This document shows, piece by piece, positions 27,078 through 36,042 of a stretch of 64,000 bases of DNA. The translations under genes and the position numbers were made by a program. The number at the start of each line of letters is the position of its first letter. Within the stretch, counting starts at the first letter, position 1. The stretch is from the NCBI RefSeq assembly GCF_900142195.1, contig NZ_FRAB01000005.1, forward strand, positions 186,001 through 250,000, given 5' to 3'. The DNA is from Paraburkholderia terricola. GTDB taxonomy: Bacteria > Pseudomonadota > Gammaproteobacteria > Burkholderiales > Burkholderiaceae. The notes beneath the pieces are model-generated. The model was not told where the DNA came from, ran no database searches, and worked only from the letters and a program-made list of their open reading frames with translations.

Positions 27078-28751
27078 ATGAGGTTCTCTTTTTTGTCTCC
27101 GCGACGCTCTGGGGTGTGGTTTTGTTGTTTTGGCCTTTCCTTGTTTTGTTGGCGGTCTATTAGTGTTGCCCCTGTGCGGGGCGGCACTTACTTTCTTTGC
27201 CGCCGCAAAGAAAGTAAGCAAAGAAAGCGGCTCGCACCGCCAGCTTTGAAGCGGGTCCCCTGGCTTGGAGGGGGCAGTGGTGCATCTGGAATCCGTGCCC
27301 TCGCACACTCCGCGCTCGTGACAAGGCAGTCATCCGTTCCGGCGGCGCTTCGCGCGCCGAGCGGCACTTCACAAAAACCATCGTTATCGCTATGTCCCAT
27401 GCGAACCGTTCCGGCGAGCGCGCCGCGCGAGTCGGGAAGTATGACTGCCTTGTCACTGGGGGGTGAGGGTACGCGTGCACGGATTCCAGATGCACCACTG
27501 CCCCCTCCGAGCCAGGAGACCCGCTTGAAACCTAGCGGTGTAAGCCGCTTTCTTTTGCCTACTTTTCTTTGCGGCCGGCAAAGAAAAGTAGGTGCCGCCC
27601 CGCACAGGGGCAACGCTAATAGACCACTAGCAACACAAGAAAAGGCCAAAACAACAACAAAACCACACCCCAGAGCCTCGCGAAGACAACCCCATCAAGC
27701 CGGCGCAGCAATCATCAGCGCCCTCCTGGTAGTAGCCCTATCGGCCATACTGGTCTCCGGCATGCTCTGGCGCCAGCAAGTCCAAATCCGAAGAATAGAA
27801 AACCAGCGCCTCCTGTCTCAAGCCCAATGGGTCGCAAGAGGCGCCTTGGACTGGACGCGCCTGATCCTCCGCTCGGAGGGCGACACCTCGGCGGGCATCA
27901 CCTACCTGGGCGGCCTATGGGGCGTGCCCATCGCCAAAACTCGCCTGTCGGATTTCCTGGGCCAAATCGGCGAAGTCCGAGCGGAACAAGGCGCGGAAAC
28001 CTTCCTCTCAGGCTCGATCGAAGACGCCCAGTCGAAATTCAACCTCCGCAACCTGGTCTCGAGCCCGGCGCCCGGCGTCATGCAACTGAACCAGGAGCAG
28101 ATCGGCGCCTATCAGCGCCTGCTCGTCTCGCTCGGCGTCAGCGGCCAACTGGCGAAAAACACCGCCGTGCAGATTCGCTCCAGCCTCGCGCAATCGGCGA
28201 CGCGCTTTCAGACCACCACCTCTCCCACCGGCGCAACGGCGACGCCGGCGATTCAGGGCGGCGCGATGGGCGGCGGCTTCACCGACAAACCCGGCATCGA
28301 GGGCGGCGACGACAACGCGGCGCGCGCGCCGCTGCAACTGATCAGTGTCGATTCGCTGCTCGATATCCCCGGCTACACGCCGGAAATGGTCGCGCGCCTG
28401 CGCCCGTTCGTCACCGTGCTGCCGACCGCAACGGCGCTCAACATGAATACCGCTTCCGCCGAAGTGATCGCCGCGCTCGTGCCGGGCATGAACGTGTCGG
28501 CCGCTCAGGCCCTCGTCGCGCGCCGCAAGACGGTGTTTTTCCGTAACGCCGGCGACGTGCAACTCGCGTTGCGCGGCGCGGGCGTGCAACAGGTCTCGGT
28601 CGATCCGGCGCAGTTCGACGTCAACACGAACTATTTCCTGATTCACGGCCGCGTGCAGCACGAACGCGCCCAGGTGGACCGCACGACGCTCGTCTATCGC
28701 GACGCATTGACCCACACTACGCGTATCGTGCGGGTACAAGACCAACTATGA
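27078..28751 (+). CDS. gspK: Minor pseudopilin K with a repeat-encoded 200-residue insertion in its leader
   Basis: ATG 27078 follows the gspJ stop by one base and has GGGGA 5 bases upstream, a normal coupled start. The frame then runs without a stop through an inverted repeat (27093-27689), giving a predicted 557-residue product. The genuine pseudopilin part begins near base 27705: HQAG/AAIISALLVVALSAILVSG, with no Glu5, normal for GspK. The two SAM-like domains continue from QWVARGALDWTRLILRSEGD to LNMNTASAEVIAALVPG. Mature GspK would be about 348 residues. Whether prepilin peptidase accepts a 209-residue leader, or an internal start is used, is unknown; the gene may be impaired. Confidence 0.8.
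   Translation: MRFSFLSPRRSGVWFCCFGLSLFCWRSISVAPVRGGTYFLCRRKESKQRKRLAPPALKRVPWLGGGSGASGIRALAHSALVTRQSSVPAALRAPSGTSQKPSLSLCPMRTVPASAPRESGSMTALSLGGEGTRARIPDAPLPPPSQETRLKPSGVSRFLLPTFLCGRQRKVGAAPHRGNANRPLATQEKAKTTTKPHPRASRRQPHQAGAAIISALLVVALSAILVSGMLWRQQVQIRRIENQRLLSQAQWVARGALDWTRLILRSEGDTSAGITYLGGLWGVPIAKTRLSDFLGQIGEVRAEQGAETFLSGSIEDAQSKFNLRNLVSSPAPGVMQLNQEQIGAYQRLLVSLGVSGQLAKNTAVQIRSSLAQSATRFQTTTSPTGATATPAIQGGAMGGGFTDKPGIEGGDDNAARAPLQLISVDSLLDIPGYTPEMVARLRPFVTVLPTATALNMNTASAEVIAALVPGMNVSAAQALVARRKTVFFRNAGDVQLALRGAGVQQVSVDPAQFDVNTNYFLIHGRVQHERAQVDRTTLVYRDALTHTTRIVRVQDQL
27093..27689. repeat. Large imperfect palindromic repeat inserted in gspK
   Basis: The left end TTGTCTCCGCGACGCTCTGG matches the reverse complement of the right end at 27670-27689 with a few changes. 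Both arms carry similar text such as CCCCTGTGCGGGGCGGCA. Each holds its own hairpin: CTTACTTTCTTTGC...GCAAAGAAAGTAAG at 27188-27219 and CCTACTTTTCTTTGC...GCAAAGAAAAGTAGG at 27558-27592. Pairing extends inwards to GACAAGGCAGTCAT near 27320 and ATGACTGCCTTGTC near 27440, leaving a centre of about 100 bp. No transposase is encoded, so it resembles a non-autonomous dispersed repeat. I recall similar sequences as abundant in Paraburkholderia genomes (memory only). Confidence 0.85.
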
Positions 28752-28779
28752 ATAACGCCTTTCCCAGAGAGAGTGGACC

Positions 28780-30177
28780 TTGAGCACGCTGATCGTCCTA
28801 TTGCCGCCGCGTGATCCGGCGGTGCCATCGCAGGAATGGCAACTGCCCGAGCTGCCGTTCGTGCTGCTCGACAAGTCGGGCCGCACCCAGCGCGCCGGCC
28901 GCTCGGCGCTCACGCTGCTGCCGCGCGCGGCGTCGACCGTGCTGATGGTCGCCGCCCGCGACCTGCTGATGATGCCCGCCGCGCTGCCGCCGCTGCGCGG
29001 CCCGCGGCTGCGTCAGGCGCTGCCCAACATCGTCGAGGATCAACTGATCCAGGACCCGCAAACCTGTCACATCGCCGTCGATCCGCAACCGCTCGCGGGC
29101 GGCCGGCAGTTGCTGGCGATCATCGACCGCGGCTGGTTCCGCTTCATCTGCGACGGATTTTCCGCGGCCGGCCACCGCAGCTTGCGCGCGGTGCCGGTGA
29201 CGCGCTGTCTGCCGCAAGGCGTCGCGCTCGATACGCGCGTCGAAGTCGCCGAAACGGTCAACGCCGGCGAGCCGGTCGTCGCGGGTTCGTCCGATGTGAC
29301 GACGGCATCGCCGGAGGCGGCGCCAGCGACGCCGATGGTGGCGGCGGTGCTCGGCGCGGTGGTCCAGACTGCCCCTGCGATGCTGCTGGAAGGCGCGGTT
29401 GAGCGCGCTCCGGAAAATGGCGTGCCGCGCGTCGAGCTGGCGATCGCGCGCGGCGTCCAGGGCGAAGGCCTGGCGGTGCCGGCCAGCACGGTGAATGCAA
29501 CGCTCGGCGCGCTCGCCGGCGCGGCGCCCGTCTCGCTGTACATGCTGACCGAGGTGCCCGGCAACGAACCGAGCCTGGGCGCAAGCAGTCCGGCGCGGCT
29601 CGCCGCTTACGTGCATGGCGCCAGTCCGTTGCCGTTCGAGCAACTGGCGCGGCGCGCGCTGGAGTGCCGCCTCGATCTGTGCCAGTTCGAATTCGCCTCG
29701 CAGCCGTGGCGGCTCGACCGCGCGACGCTGCGGCGTCTGCGTCTGCCGGTGCTGTTGGCGGTCGGCGCGCTGGTGGTCGCGATCATCGGCGCGAACGTGC
29801 AGTGGCTGATGCTCGCGCGCCAACGCGACGCGATCAGCACGCAAATGACCGAACTGCTGCTCAACACCTTCCCCAAGACCACGGTCGTGCTCGATGCACC
29901 CGATCAGATGTCGCGCCAGTTGCAGCAGTTGCGCGTGGCTGCGGGCGAGTTGTCGCCGGACGATTTCCTGTCGCTCGCCGACCGCCTCGCGCGCTCGCTC
30001 GCGCCGGTGCCGCTCAACGGCATCGCAGGGCTCGACTATCACGACCGGCGGCTCGACGTGACCTTCAAGCCCGAGGTGAAGCTCGATCCCGACTTCGGCA
30101 AGCGCCTCGGGCGCAATGGGTTGAGCGGCGCGATCGACAGCAATACCGGCAAGTGGACCATCAGGAACGGACAATGA
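28780..30177 (+). CDS. gspL: Type II secretion assembly protein L
   Basis: The 465-residue protein starts at TTG 28780, 28 bp after gspK. The N-terminal cytoplasmic actin-like domain binds GspE (LPELPFVLLDKSGRTQRAGR; RQALPNIVEDQLIQDPQTCH). One membrane helix lies near residues 325-345 (VLLAVGALVVAIIGANVQWL). A periplasmic ferredoxin-like domain follows. An Ala/Val-rich insert at about 150-260 splits the actin-like domain. The stop overlaps the gspM ATG as ATGA. Confidence 0.93.
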   Translation: MSTLIVLLPPRDPAVPSQEWQLPELPFVLLDKSGRTQRAGRSALTLLPRAASTVLMVAARDLLMMPAALPPLRGPRLRQALPNIVEDQLIQDPQTCHIAVDPQPLAGGRQLLAIIDRGWFRFICDGFSAAGHRSLRAVPVTRCLPQGVALDTRVEVAETVNAGEPVVAGSSDVTTASPEAAPATPMVAAVLGAVVQTAPAMLLEGAVERAPENGVPRVELAIARGVQGEGLAVPASTVNATLGALAGAAPVSLYMLTEVPGNEPSLGASSPARLAAYVHGASPLPFEQLARRALECRLDLCQFEFASQPWRLDRATLRRLRLPVLLAVGALVVAIIGANVQWLMLARQRDAISTQMTELLLNTFPKTTVVLDAPDQMSRQLQQLRVAAGELSPDDFLSLADRLARSLAPVPLNGIAGLDYHDRRLDVTFKPEVKLDPDFGKRLGRNGLSGAIDSNTGKWTIRNGQ

Positions 30178-30677
30178 AAGCTCAACTCGCTCAAACATGG
30201 GCCGGCTTCTGGGACCAGCGCACGGAGCGCGAAAAAAATCTTCTGACGTGGGGCGGCGGCTTGCTCGCGGTGGTCATCGCGTGGTCGGTGCTGTGGGCGC
30301 CGGCGCAGGAGGGCCGCGCGCGTCTGCGTGAATCGCTGCCCACCTTGCAGCGCCAGTTGGCGCAGATGACCGCGCAATCGAGCGAAGCGCGGCAGTTGTC
30401 GGCGGCGGCTCAGGGCGTCGCGCCGACCGGCGCCGCGCTGAAGGACGCGCTCACCGCCTCGCTGGGCGATCACGGCCTCGCCGCCACCCAGGTGCAGGTG
30501 ATCGGCAACGTGGTGCAGGTCCAGATGAAAAACGCGTCGTTCCCCACGTGGACGAGCTGGGTCGACGACGTGCGCAAGCAGTTCAAGGTGCAGGTGGCCG
30601 AGGCGCACGTGACCGCGCTCAAGGAAGACGGCCAGGTGGATCTGACGGCGTCGTTCCAGCCTTCGACCGCGAAATGA
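30174..30677 (+). CDS. gspM: Type II secretion assembly protein M
   Basis: From ATG 30174 the protein has 167 residues. A short cytoplasmic segment (FWDQRTEREKNLLTWG) precedes one membrane helix (GGLLAVVIAWSVLWAP). A coiled-coil region and a periplasmic ferredoxin-like domain follow (TASLGDHGLAATQVQVIGN). This is the usual GspM layout and partner of GspL. The frame is open far upstream but inside gspL, so the overlapping ATG is the real start. Confidence 0.93.
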   Translation: MKAQLAQTWAGFWDQRTEREKNLLTWGGGLLAVVIAWSVLWAPAQEGRARLRESLPTLQRQLAQMTAQSSEARQLSAAAQGVAPTGAALKDALTASLGDHGLAATQVQVIGNVVQVQMKNASFPTWTSWVDDVRKQFKVQVAEAHVTALKEDGQVDLTASFQPSTAK

Positions 30678-30705
30678 ACATCACCGCGCCGTTACGGGAT
30701 ATCGC

Positions 30706-31485
30706 ATGACTTACTGGATGCGGCGCTTGCGCGTCGCACTGCCCTGGCTGGCGATCGCGGTGCTGTCCGCCGCGGTCGTGATGCTCGCGTTGTTGCCGGC
30801 CGCGTGGATCACGCCGCAGTTCGCCAAACAGACGCGTGGTCACGTCAATCTGGTCGACCCGGCCGGCTCGCTGTGGCACGGCTCGGCCACGCTGATGCTG
30901 GCCGCCGGCTCCGACATGAGCGCGCCGACCCTCCTGCCTGGGCGGATCGAATGGCGCACGTCGTTCTGGCCGCTTTTCACCGGCCGCGTGCGCATGACCA
31001 TGCGGCAGAGCGAAGCGATGCCCGAGCCGATCACCGTCGACGCCACGCCGCGCAGCGCCACGGTCACGCCGGGCGAACTCGCCGTGCCGGCGTCGCTGCT
31101 GAGCGGCCTGGGCGCGCCTTTCAATACGCTCGATTTGCAGGGCGAGGTGCGACTGTCGTGGTCGGACTGGCGCAGCTTCAACAAGGAGGCATTCGGGCAG
31201 CTCACCGTCACGCTGAACGACGTCAGCTCACGTGTGTCGCCGGTCAAGCCGCTGGGATCGTACCGGGTGCTGTTCCAGGCGCAAGGGGCTTCTTCGACAG
31301 TCGAACTGACGACGATCAAGGGCCCGCTGATGCTGGACGGCAGCGGCACGGTGTCGGCCGCTTCAACCTCGTTTCGAGGCACGGCCAGTGCCGCGCCGGA
31401 AGCGCGCGATATCCTCGCGGGATTGCTGAACCTGCTGGGGCGGCCGAGCGGACCGGGCACGGTGACGTTGAGCTTCGCGCACTGA
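30706..31485 (+). CDS. gspN: Type II secretion protein N
   Basis: The 259-residue protein has an N-terminal membrane anchor (LPWLAIAVLSAAVVMLALLP). A beta-rich periplasmic domain follows with GHVNLVDPAGSLWHGSATLM, the GspN signature region. The C-terminus has ILAGLLNLLGRPSGPGTVTL. It is the last gene of the cluster, 28 bp after gspM, with a terminator 45 bp downstream. GspN occurs in only some T2SS loci and its role in assembly is accessory. Confidence 0.93.
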   Translation: MTYWMRRLRVALPWLAIAVLSAAVVMLALLPAAWITPQFAKQTRGHVNLVDPAGSLWHGSATLMLAAGSDMSAPTLLPGRIEWRTSFWPLFTGRVRMTMRQSEAMPEPITVDATPRSATVTPGELAVPASLLSGLGAPFNTLDLQGEVRLSWSDWRSFNKEAFGQLTVTLNDVSSRVSPVKPLGSYRVLFQAQGASSTVELTTIKGPLMLDGSGTVSAASTSFRGTASAAPEARDILAGLLNLLGRPSGPGTVTLSFAH

Positions 31486-31530
31486 CGCGGGCGAACGCCT
31501 TTTGACGTCCAGACAACGCCGTTGAAAAAG

Positions 31531-31566
31531 AAGCGGCATGGTGCGTGCGCCATGCCGCTTCTTTTT
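31531..31566. terminator. Bidirectional terminator between gspN and the efflux factor
   Basis: AAGCGGCATGG at 31531-31541 pairs with CCATGCCGCTT at 31550-31560, with T-rich tracts on both sides. It serves the convergent gene ends. Confidence 0.85.
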
Positions 31567-31605
31567 CGCCCTTCTTTCCTGCCGGTTCGTTTGCGAGCCG
31601 CGCGT

Positions 31606-33183
31606 CTATTTGCTCTGCGTCTGCGTCTGCTGCTGCGACGGCGCCGGCGTGACTCCGTTTTGCGCCACGGGCGTGGCCGATGAAGCCGGCAGCGGCGCCG
31701 GCGCCGCCACGTCGCCCGTTTCACGATTCATTTGCGACGCGTCCCAACCGCCGCCCAGCGCCTTCACCAGACCCACCGACGACACCATCCGCTGTCCCGC
31801 GATGCTCTTCAACTTCTGCTCGGCGGTGAAGGCGGTGGTTTGCGCGGTCAGCACGTTGACGTAGCCGACCGTGCCCGCCTTGTATTCGTTCGTGACGATC
31901 GCGAGCGCCTGCCGGGCCGACTCCACCGCCTGCTGCTGCACGACGACTTCCCTTTCGAGGATGCGCTGCGACGCGAGGTTGTCCTCGACGTCCTGGAACG
32001 CGGTCAGCACCGTCAGGCGGTAAGTGGCGACATCGGCGTCGTAGGCCGCGCGAGCCGCTTCGGTCTGCGCCTTGCGCAAGCCGGCGTCGAAGATCGTCGC
32101 GGCGAGTTGCGGGCCGAGCGTCCAGAAGCGCGACGGCGCGGTCAGCAACTGCGAGAACACGGAATTTTCGAAGCCGCCGCTGGCCGACAACGTGAGCGAC
32201 GGGAAAAACGCCGCAATCGCCACGCCGATCTGCTCGTTGGCCGCCGCGGCCTTGCGCTCCGCCGACGCGATATCCGGACGCCGTTCGAGCAGCGCCGACG
32301 GCATCTGCGCGGGCACGGCCGGCGGCGTGGCGGTGAGCGGCATCGGTGGAATCGAGAAGGTGGAGGCCGGTTCGCCGACCAATACCGCGATCGCGTGTTC
32401 GTCCTGCGCGCGCTGCACGCCGTTGTCGATCGCCGCCGCCTGGGCCGACTGCAATTGCGTTTGCGCCTGAATCACGTCGGAGCGCGCGGCGACGCCCGCC
32501 GCGTACTGGTTTTGCGTGAGTTGCAGCGAGCGCTGATAGGCCGCGACGGTCTCGTCGAGCAATTGTTGGGTGGCGTCGAGCGCGCGCAGCGAGAAATAGG
32601 TTTGCGCGAGCGTGGCCTGCGCGGAGAGCCGCGCGTTCGCCAGGTCCGCGGCGGCGCCTTGCTGGCCGGCTTTCTGCGCGTTGACCGAGCGGGTCACCGA
32701 GCCCCACAGATCCGGCTCCCAGCTCGCGTCGAGCTGTACGTTGAAACTGTTGCTGACGCCGGAGCGGCTGCTGGTGGAACCCGTGGACGATGAACCGGTG
32801 CCGGAACGTGTCGCGCCCGCCGACGCACCGATTGTGGGGAAATAGGCGGCACGCGCTTCGCCGACCAACGCGCGCGCCTGGCGATAGGCGGCGGCATATT
32901 GAGCGATGGTCTGGTTCGCGGTGTTCAGCTTCTCTTCGAGCGCATTAAGCTGCGGGTCCTGGTAGATGGTCCACCAGTCGCCGCGGTCTTGCTGATCGGC
33001 CGGTTGAGCGACTTTCCAGCCGGGCGCGGCTTCCTTGTAGGACGCGGGGATCTCGGCGGCGGGCCGCTTGTAGTCGGGGCCGACCGCGCAACCGGCCAGC
33101 AGGGTGGCAAGCGCCGCGGCAACCGCGAGAGTGAGGACGCGAGGCGCAAGCATCCGCGCGCGCGAGATTCGATCAGACTGCAT
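31606..33183 (-). CDS. Outer-membrane efflux factor (NodT/OprM family lipoprotein)
   Basis: The 525-residue protein has a lipoprotein signal ending TLLAGC (lipid-modified Cys) and then AVGPDYKRPAAEIPASYKEA, the typical OMF start. Two OEP repeats follow, with SAQATLAQTYFSLRALDATQ and LTLSASGGFENSVFSQLL. It forms the trimeric tunnel of tripartite RND, MFS or ABC exporters. The usual inner-membrane pump and adaptor genes are not adjacent, so the partner is elsewhere. The C-terminal 50 residues are Ala/Pro/Gln-rich. Confidence 0.93.
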   Translation of the reverse strand: MQSDRISRARMLAPRVLTLAVAAALATLLAGCAVGPDYKRPAAEIPASYKEAAPGWKVAQPADQQDRGDWWTIYQDPQLNALEEKLNTANQTIAQYAAAYRQARALVGEARAAYFPTIGASAGATRSGTGSSSTGSTSSRSGVSNSFNVQLDASWEPDLWGSVTRSVNAQKAGQQGAAADLANARLSAQATLAQTYFSLRALDATQQLLDETVAAYQRSLQLTQNQYAAGVAARSDVIQAQTQLQSAQAAAIDNGVQRAQDEHAIAVLVGEPASTFSIPPMPLTATPPAVPAQMPSALLERRPDIASAERKAAAANEQIGVAIAAFFPSLTLSASGGFENSVFSQLLTAPSRFWTLGPQLAATIFDAGLRKAQTEAARAAYDADVATYRLTVLTAFQDVEDNLASQRILEREVVVQQQAVESARQALAIVTNEYKAGTVGYVNVLTAQTTAFTAEQKLKSIAGQRMVSSVGLVKALGGGWDASQMNRETGDVAAPAPLPASSATPVAQNGVTPAPSQQQTQTQSK

Positions 33184-33442
33184 GCAATGGATTCCTTCTG
33201 GACGCCGCGGTGCGGCCGATCACGGCGCTGCCGGCCTGGCGAGCTCGTGAGTCTGCCGGCATGTTAGCGTGAGTCCGCGCGAGGCGCGGCAAACCGAAAG
33301 GGTAATGCGGGGAGAAGTGCGGGTGTGTTACTTGGGGTATCGCGTTGGTTACTTGCTGTTACCGCGATGGGCGATTGATTCGTGGTTTTGCCCGGCGCCG
33401 CACTGTTGGTCATACGCGAGCGGCGTTCCCGCCGCCCTCCAC

Positions 33443-33949
33443 TTACTGCGTCACCCCTTCGCCATTCGCTCCCGGGACCGATTGTCCCTGCGCGGCATCG
33501 GGATGCATCGCCGAAGATGCCGGCGCTGCCTGCGACGCTTTCCCCCCGCTCTGCGGCGCGACCGTCGCGCTGCCTCGCACATATTGCTTGAAGTCGGCGC
33601 CGGCTTCCCACGGGTTCGGCTTGCAACCGAGCGAGCCGTCGCAGTGCGCGGCGAAGCCGATCGTTGCCGTGCCGTCAGGGTTCGCGGCTCGCGTGATCTG
33701 ATACGCCAACGCACGTTTGCCGCCGTCCGGACCCGCGGTCTGGATCAGCGTGTCGGTCGCGGATTCGACGCTGTACTTCGAATGGCTCGTCACCCACGTC
33801 TGCGCGCGTTGCCACCATGCGTCGCATTCGACCTTGTTCGAACACGTCAGCGGTGTCGTCGCGATCTGCATGACGTCCGGATCGACTTGCCCCTGTGTCG
33901 AACATCCCGCCGCCATGATGCACGCCACGGCCAACAGACTTTTTTTCAC
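33443..33949 (-). CDS. Hypothetical lipoprotein
   Basis: The 168-residue protein has a lipoprotein signal KKSLLAVACIMAAGC with the lipobox cysteine at residue 16. The middle domain, about residues 35-125, has four Cys (TCSNKVECDAWW; AHCDGSLGCKP) that could pair. It contains QRAQTWVTSHSKYSVESATD. The C-terminal 40 residues are Ala/Pro/Gly-rich. I do not recognise a named family. It stands alone between the efflux factor and gshA. Confidence 0.8.
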   Translation of the reverse strand: MKKSLLAVACIMAAGCSTQGQVDPDVMQIATTPLTCSNKVECDAWWQRAQTWVTSHSKYSVESATDTLIQTAGPDGGKRALAYQITRAANPDGTATIGFAAHCDGSLGCKPNPWEAGADFKQYVRGSATVAPQSGGKASQAAPASSAMHPDAAQGQSVPGANGEGVTQ

Positions 33950-34105
33950 GTTGATTCCTCCCTGTTCGAAGCCTCTCCTTCAAGTTTCGACCGCGATGTC
34001 GGTACGGTGTTTCATCCAGATCAGGGAAGCGTCAAAACGCGCGGAGAATTTGCCGATGTCGTTTTATCCGCAACGCCGCGCGATGTAGACGTTACCTGCG
34101 CGCAT

Positions 34106-34136
34106 GAAAAAAGCGGCCTCGCGGGCCGCTTTTCAT
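34106..34136. terminator. Terminator of gshA
   Basis: GAAAAAAGCGGCC-TCGC-GGGCCGCTTTTCATC is a stem with A and T tracts on both sides, 25 bp beyond the gshA stop on the minus strand. Confidence 0.88.
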
Positions 34137-34160
34137 CTCAGCGACATGCGTCGCTCAATC

Positions 34161-35777
34161 TCAAACGCTGAAGCGGTTCAACGTGTACGCGCGATAAGCC
34201 GCGACAAACGCATCGAATGAACCGACTTCTTCCTGTTCGAGCATGGCCTGTTCGGCAAGCGATTGTTCGGCGAGGTCTGTGAACGCCCTCGTCTCTTCGG
34301 CATTCAGCGGACGCGCGCGGAAATACTCGGCGTGCGCTTCGCTCTGCTCGAGTCCGAACGCGAGGAAACTCTGTTCCTTGTCACGCATGGTCCGCAGCAC
34401 GCGCGCCGAGGGCGTGAGCGATGCGTCCGCCAGCTTCGCGCGTTGAACCGCCACGGCGCGCGCATGGGCGTCGCCGCCTTGCAACGCGTCGAGTGCGGCG
34501 GCCGCCGCGTCGATCTTCACGAAGATTTCGTTGGCCCAATCCGTCATCGCGACCGGACGGCCGTCGCGCGTGAGTTCGAGGCCGGGCTTGCGGCCCTCCA
34601 TCGTCACGCGGCCGAAGTTCCGGTTCGCCTCGGCGTAGGCGTCAGGCGGCAGCGGCGCGCTGTCGTCCAGTGCGCAGACCAGCAGGTAGGCGTCGAGAAA
34701 GCGCGACGTTTCGAGCGAAATACCGGCCGGCTCGAACGGATCGATGTCCATGCAGCGCACCTCGACGTACTGCACGCCGCGCGCGGCCAGCGCATGCAGC
34801 GGACGCTCGCCCGGATGCGTGACGCGCTTCGGACGAATGGTCGAGTAGAACTCGTTTTCGATCTGCAGCACGTTCGTGTTGATCTGCACCCACTCGCCGT
34901 CGCGCTGTGTGCCGATCGCCTCGTAGGGCGGATACGGCTGGCTCACGGCTTTCCCGAGTGCGTCGAGGTAGCCCGGCAACGTGTCGTAGTCGGCGTGCAG
35001 CGCGGCTTGCGCCGTGGTGTTCGAATAGCCGAGGTCGCTCATGCGCAGGCTGGTTGCGTAGGGACGGTACAGCGTGTCGGCGTCGAACGTTTCGAGCGTG
35101 TGTTTGCGATCGCGCAGGAAGCGGCGATCCAGCGCCGGCGATGCGCCGAACAGGTACATCAGCAGCCAGTTGGTGCGGCGGAAATTGCGGATCAGCGCGA
35201 GGTAGCGGTCCGACTGAAAATCGACGGCGTTCGCGGTGGATCGCTGGTCCGCCTGCAACACGCGCCACACTTCCTCGCTCAGCGAATAGTTGTAGTGGAT
35301 GCCCGCGATGCATTGCATCGTGCGACCGTAACGCAGCGCGAGGCCGATGCGGTACACGTACTTCAATTTGCCGATGTTCGACGTGCCGTAGCGCGCGATC
35401 GGGATGCCCTCGTCGGTGTCGGGCAGCAGGCCCGGCATCGAGTTGTTCCACAGAATTTCGTCGCCGAGTTCGGCGTAGACGAAACGATGCAGCGTGTCGA
35501 GTTTCTCGAGCGTGATCGCCACGTCGTGCTCGGCGGGCGTGATCAGTTCGAGCAGCGCTTCGGAATAGTCGGTGGTGAGCGATGGATGCGTGAGCGCCGA
35601 ACCGAGCGCGCGCGGATGCGGCGTCAACGCGAGCTTGCCGTCCCGCGTCACGCGCAGGCTTTCTTTTTCGATGCCGCGCAGGCCGCTTACCAGCGCGTCG
35701 CGCCGAGGGCCGGAGGTCAGCACGGACAGGCGGTGCGAGAACACGTCGGTCGTGCGGGAAAGTGTGGTGTTTGGCAT
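34161..35777 (-). CDS. gshA: Glutamate-cysteine ligase
   Basis: From ATG 35777 the protein has 538 residues, close to the 518 of E. coli GshA. Family features are GLRGIEKESLRVTRDGKLAL, LTTDYSEALLELITPAEHD, GIHYNYSLSEEVW, YFRARPLNAEE and YVEVRCMDIDPFEP. It makes gamma-glutamylcysteine, the first step of glutathione synthesis, using ATP. Two upstream ATGs in frame add unconserved residues. It is monocistronic with its own terminator. The window also encodes the unrelated YbdK ligase. Confidence 0.96.
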   Translation of the reverse strand: MPNTTLSRTTDVFSHRLSVLTSGPRRDALVSGLRGIEKESLRVTRDGKLALTPHPRALGSALTHPSLTTDYSEALLELITPAEHDVAITLEKLDTLHRFVYAELGDEILWNNSMPGLLPDTDEGIPIARYGTSNIGKLKYVYRIGLALRYGRTMQCIAGIHYNYSLSEEVWRVLQADQRSTANAVDFQSDRYLALIRNFRRTNWLLMYLFGASPALDRRFLRDRKHTLETFDADTLYRPYATSLRMSDLGYSNTTAQAALHADYDTLPGYLDALGKAVSQPYPPYEAIGTQRDGEWVQINTNVLQIENEFYSTIRPKRVTHPGERPLHALAARGVQYVEVRCMDIDPFEPAGISLETSRFLDAYLLVCALDDSAPLPPDAYAEANRNFGRVTMEGRKPGLELTRDGRPVAMTDWANEIFVKIDAAAAALDALQGGDAHARAVAVQRAKLADASLTPSARVLRTMRDKEQSFLAFGLEQSEAHAEYFRARPLNAEETRAFTDLAEQSLAEQAMLEQEEVGSFDAFVAAYRAYTLNRFSV

Positions 35778-36042
35778 TGATGCGAGTCGGGCGTTGTCGG
35801 CCGCCATGTGCCGCTTCACTGCTCACAGGCAGCATGGCGCGGTTGACAACGTTCGGCGGAATTTTCAGGTAGCGGGCACTTTAACATCTCGCCACGGCGG
35901 CTGCTTGAGGCCGCCTCGGCGGGGCGTCGGCGCACTAGCGCTGTCTGTTTTCCCGACGATTCGGCTTGCCTTGCATCGCGTCGCTCTACGCCCACGCGCA
36001 TTGCACGCGATGCGCGTTTCCCCTTCCGCATGAGGCGCGCGC

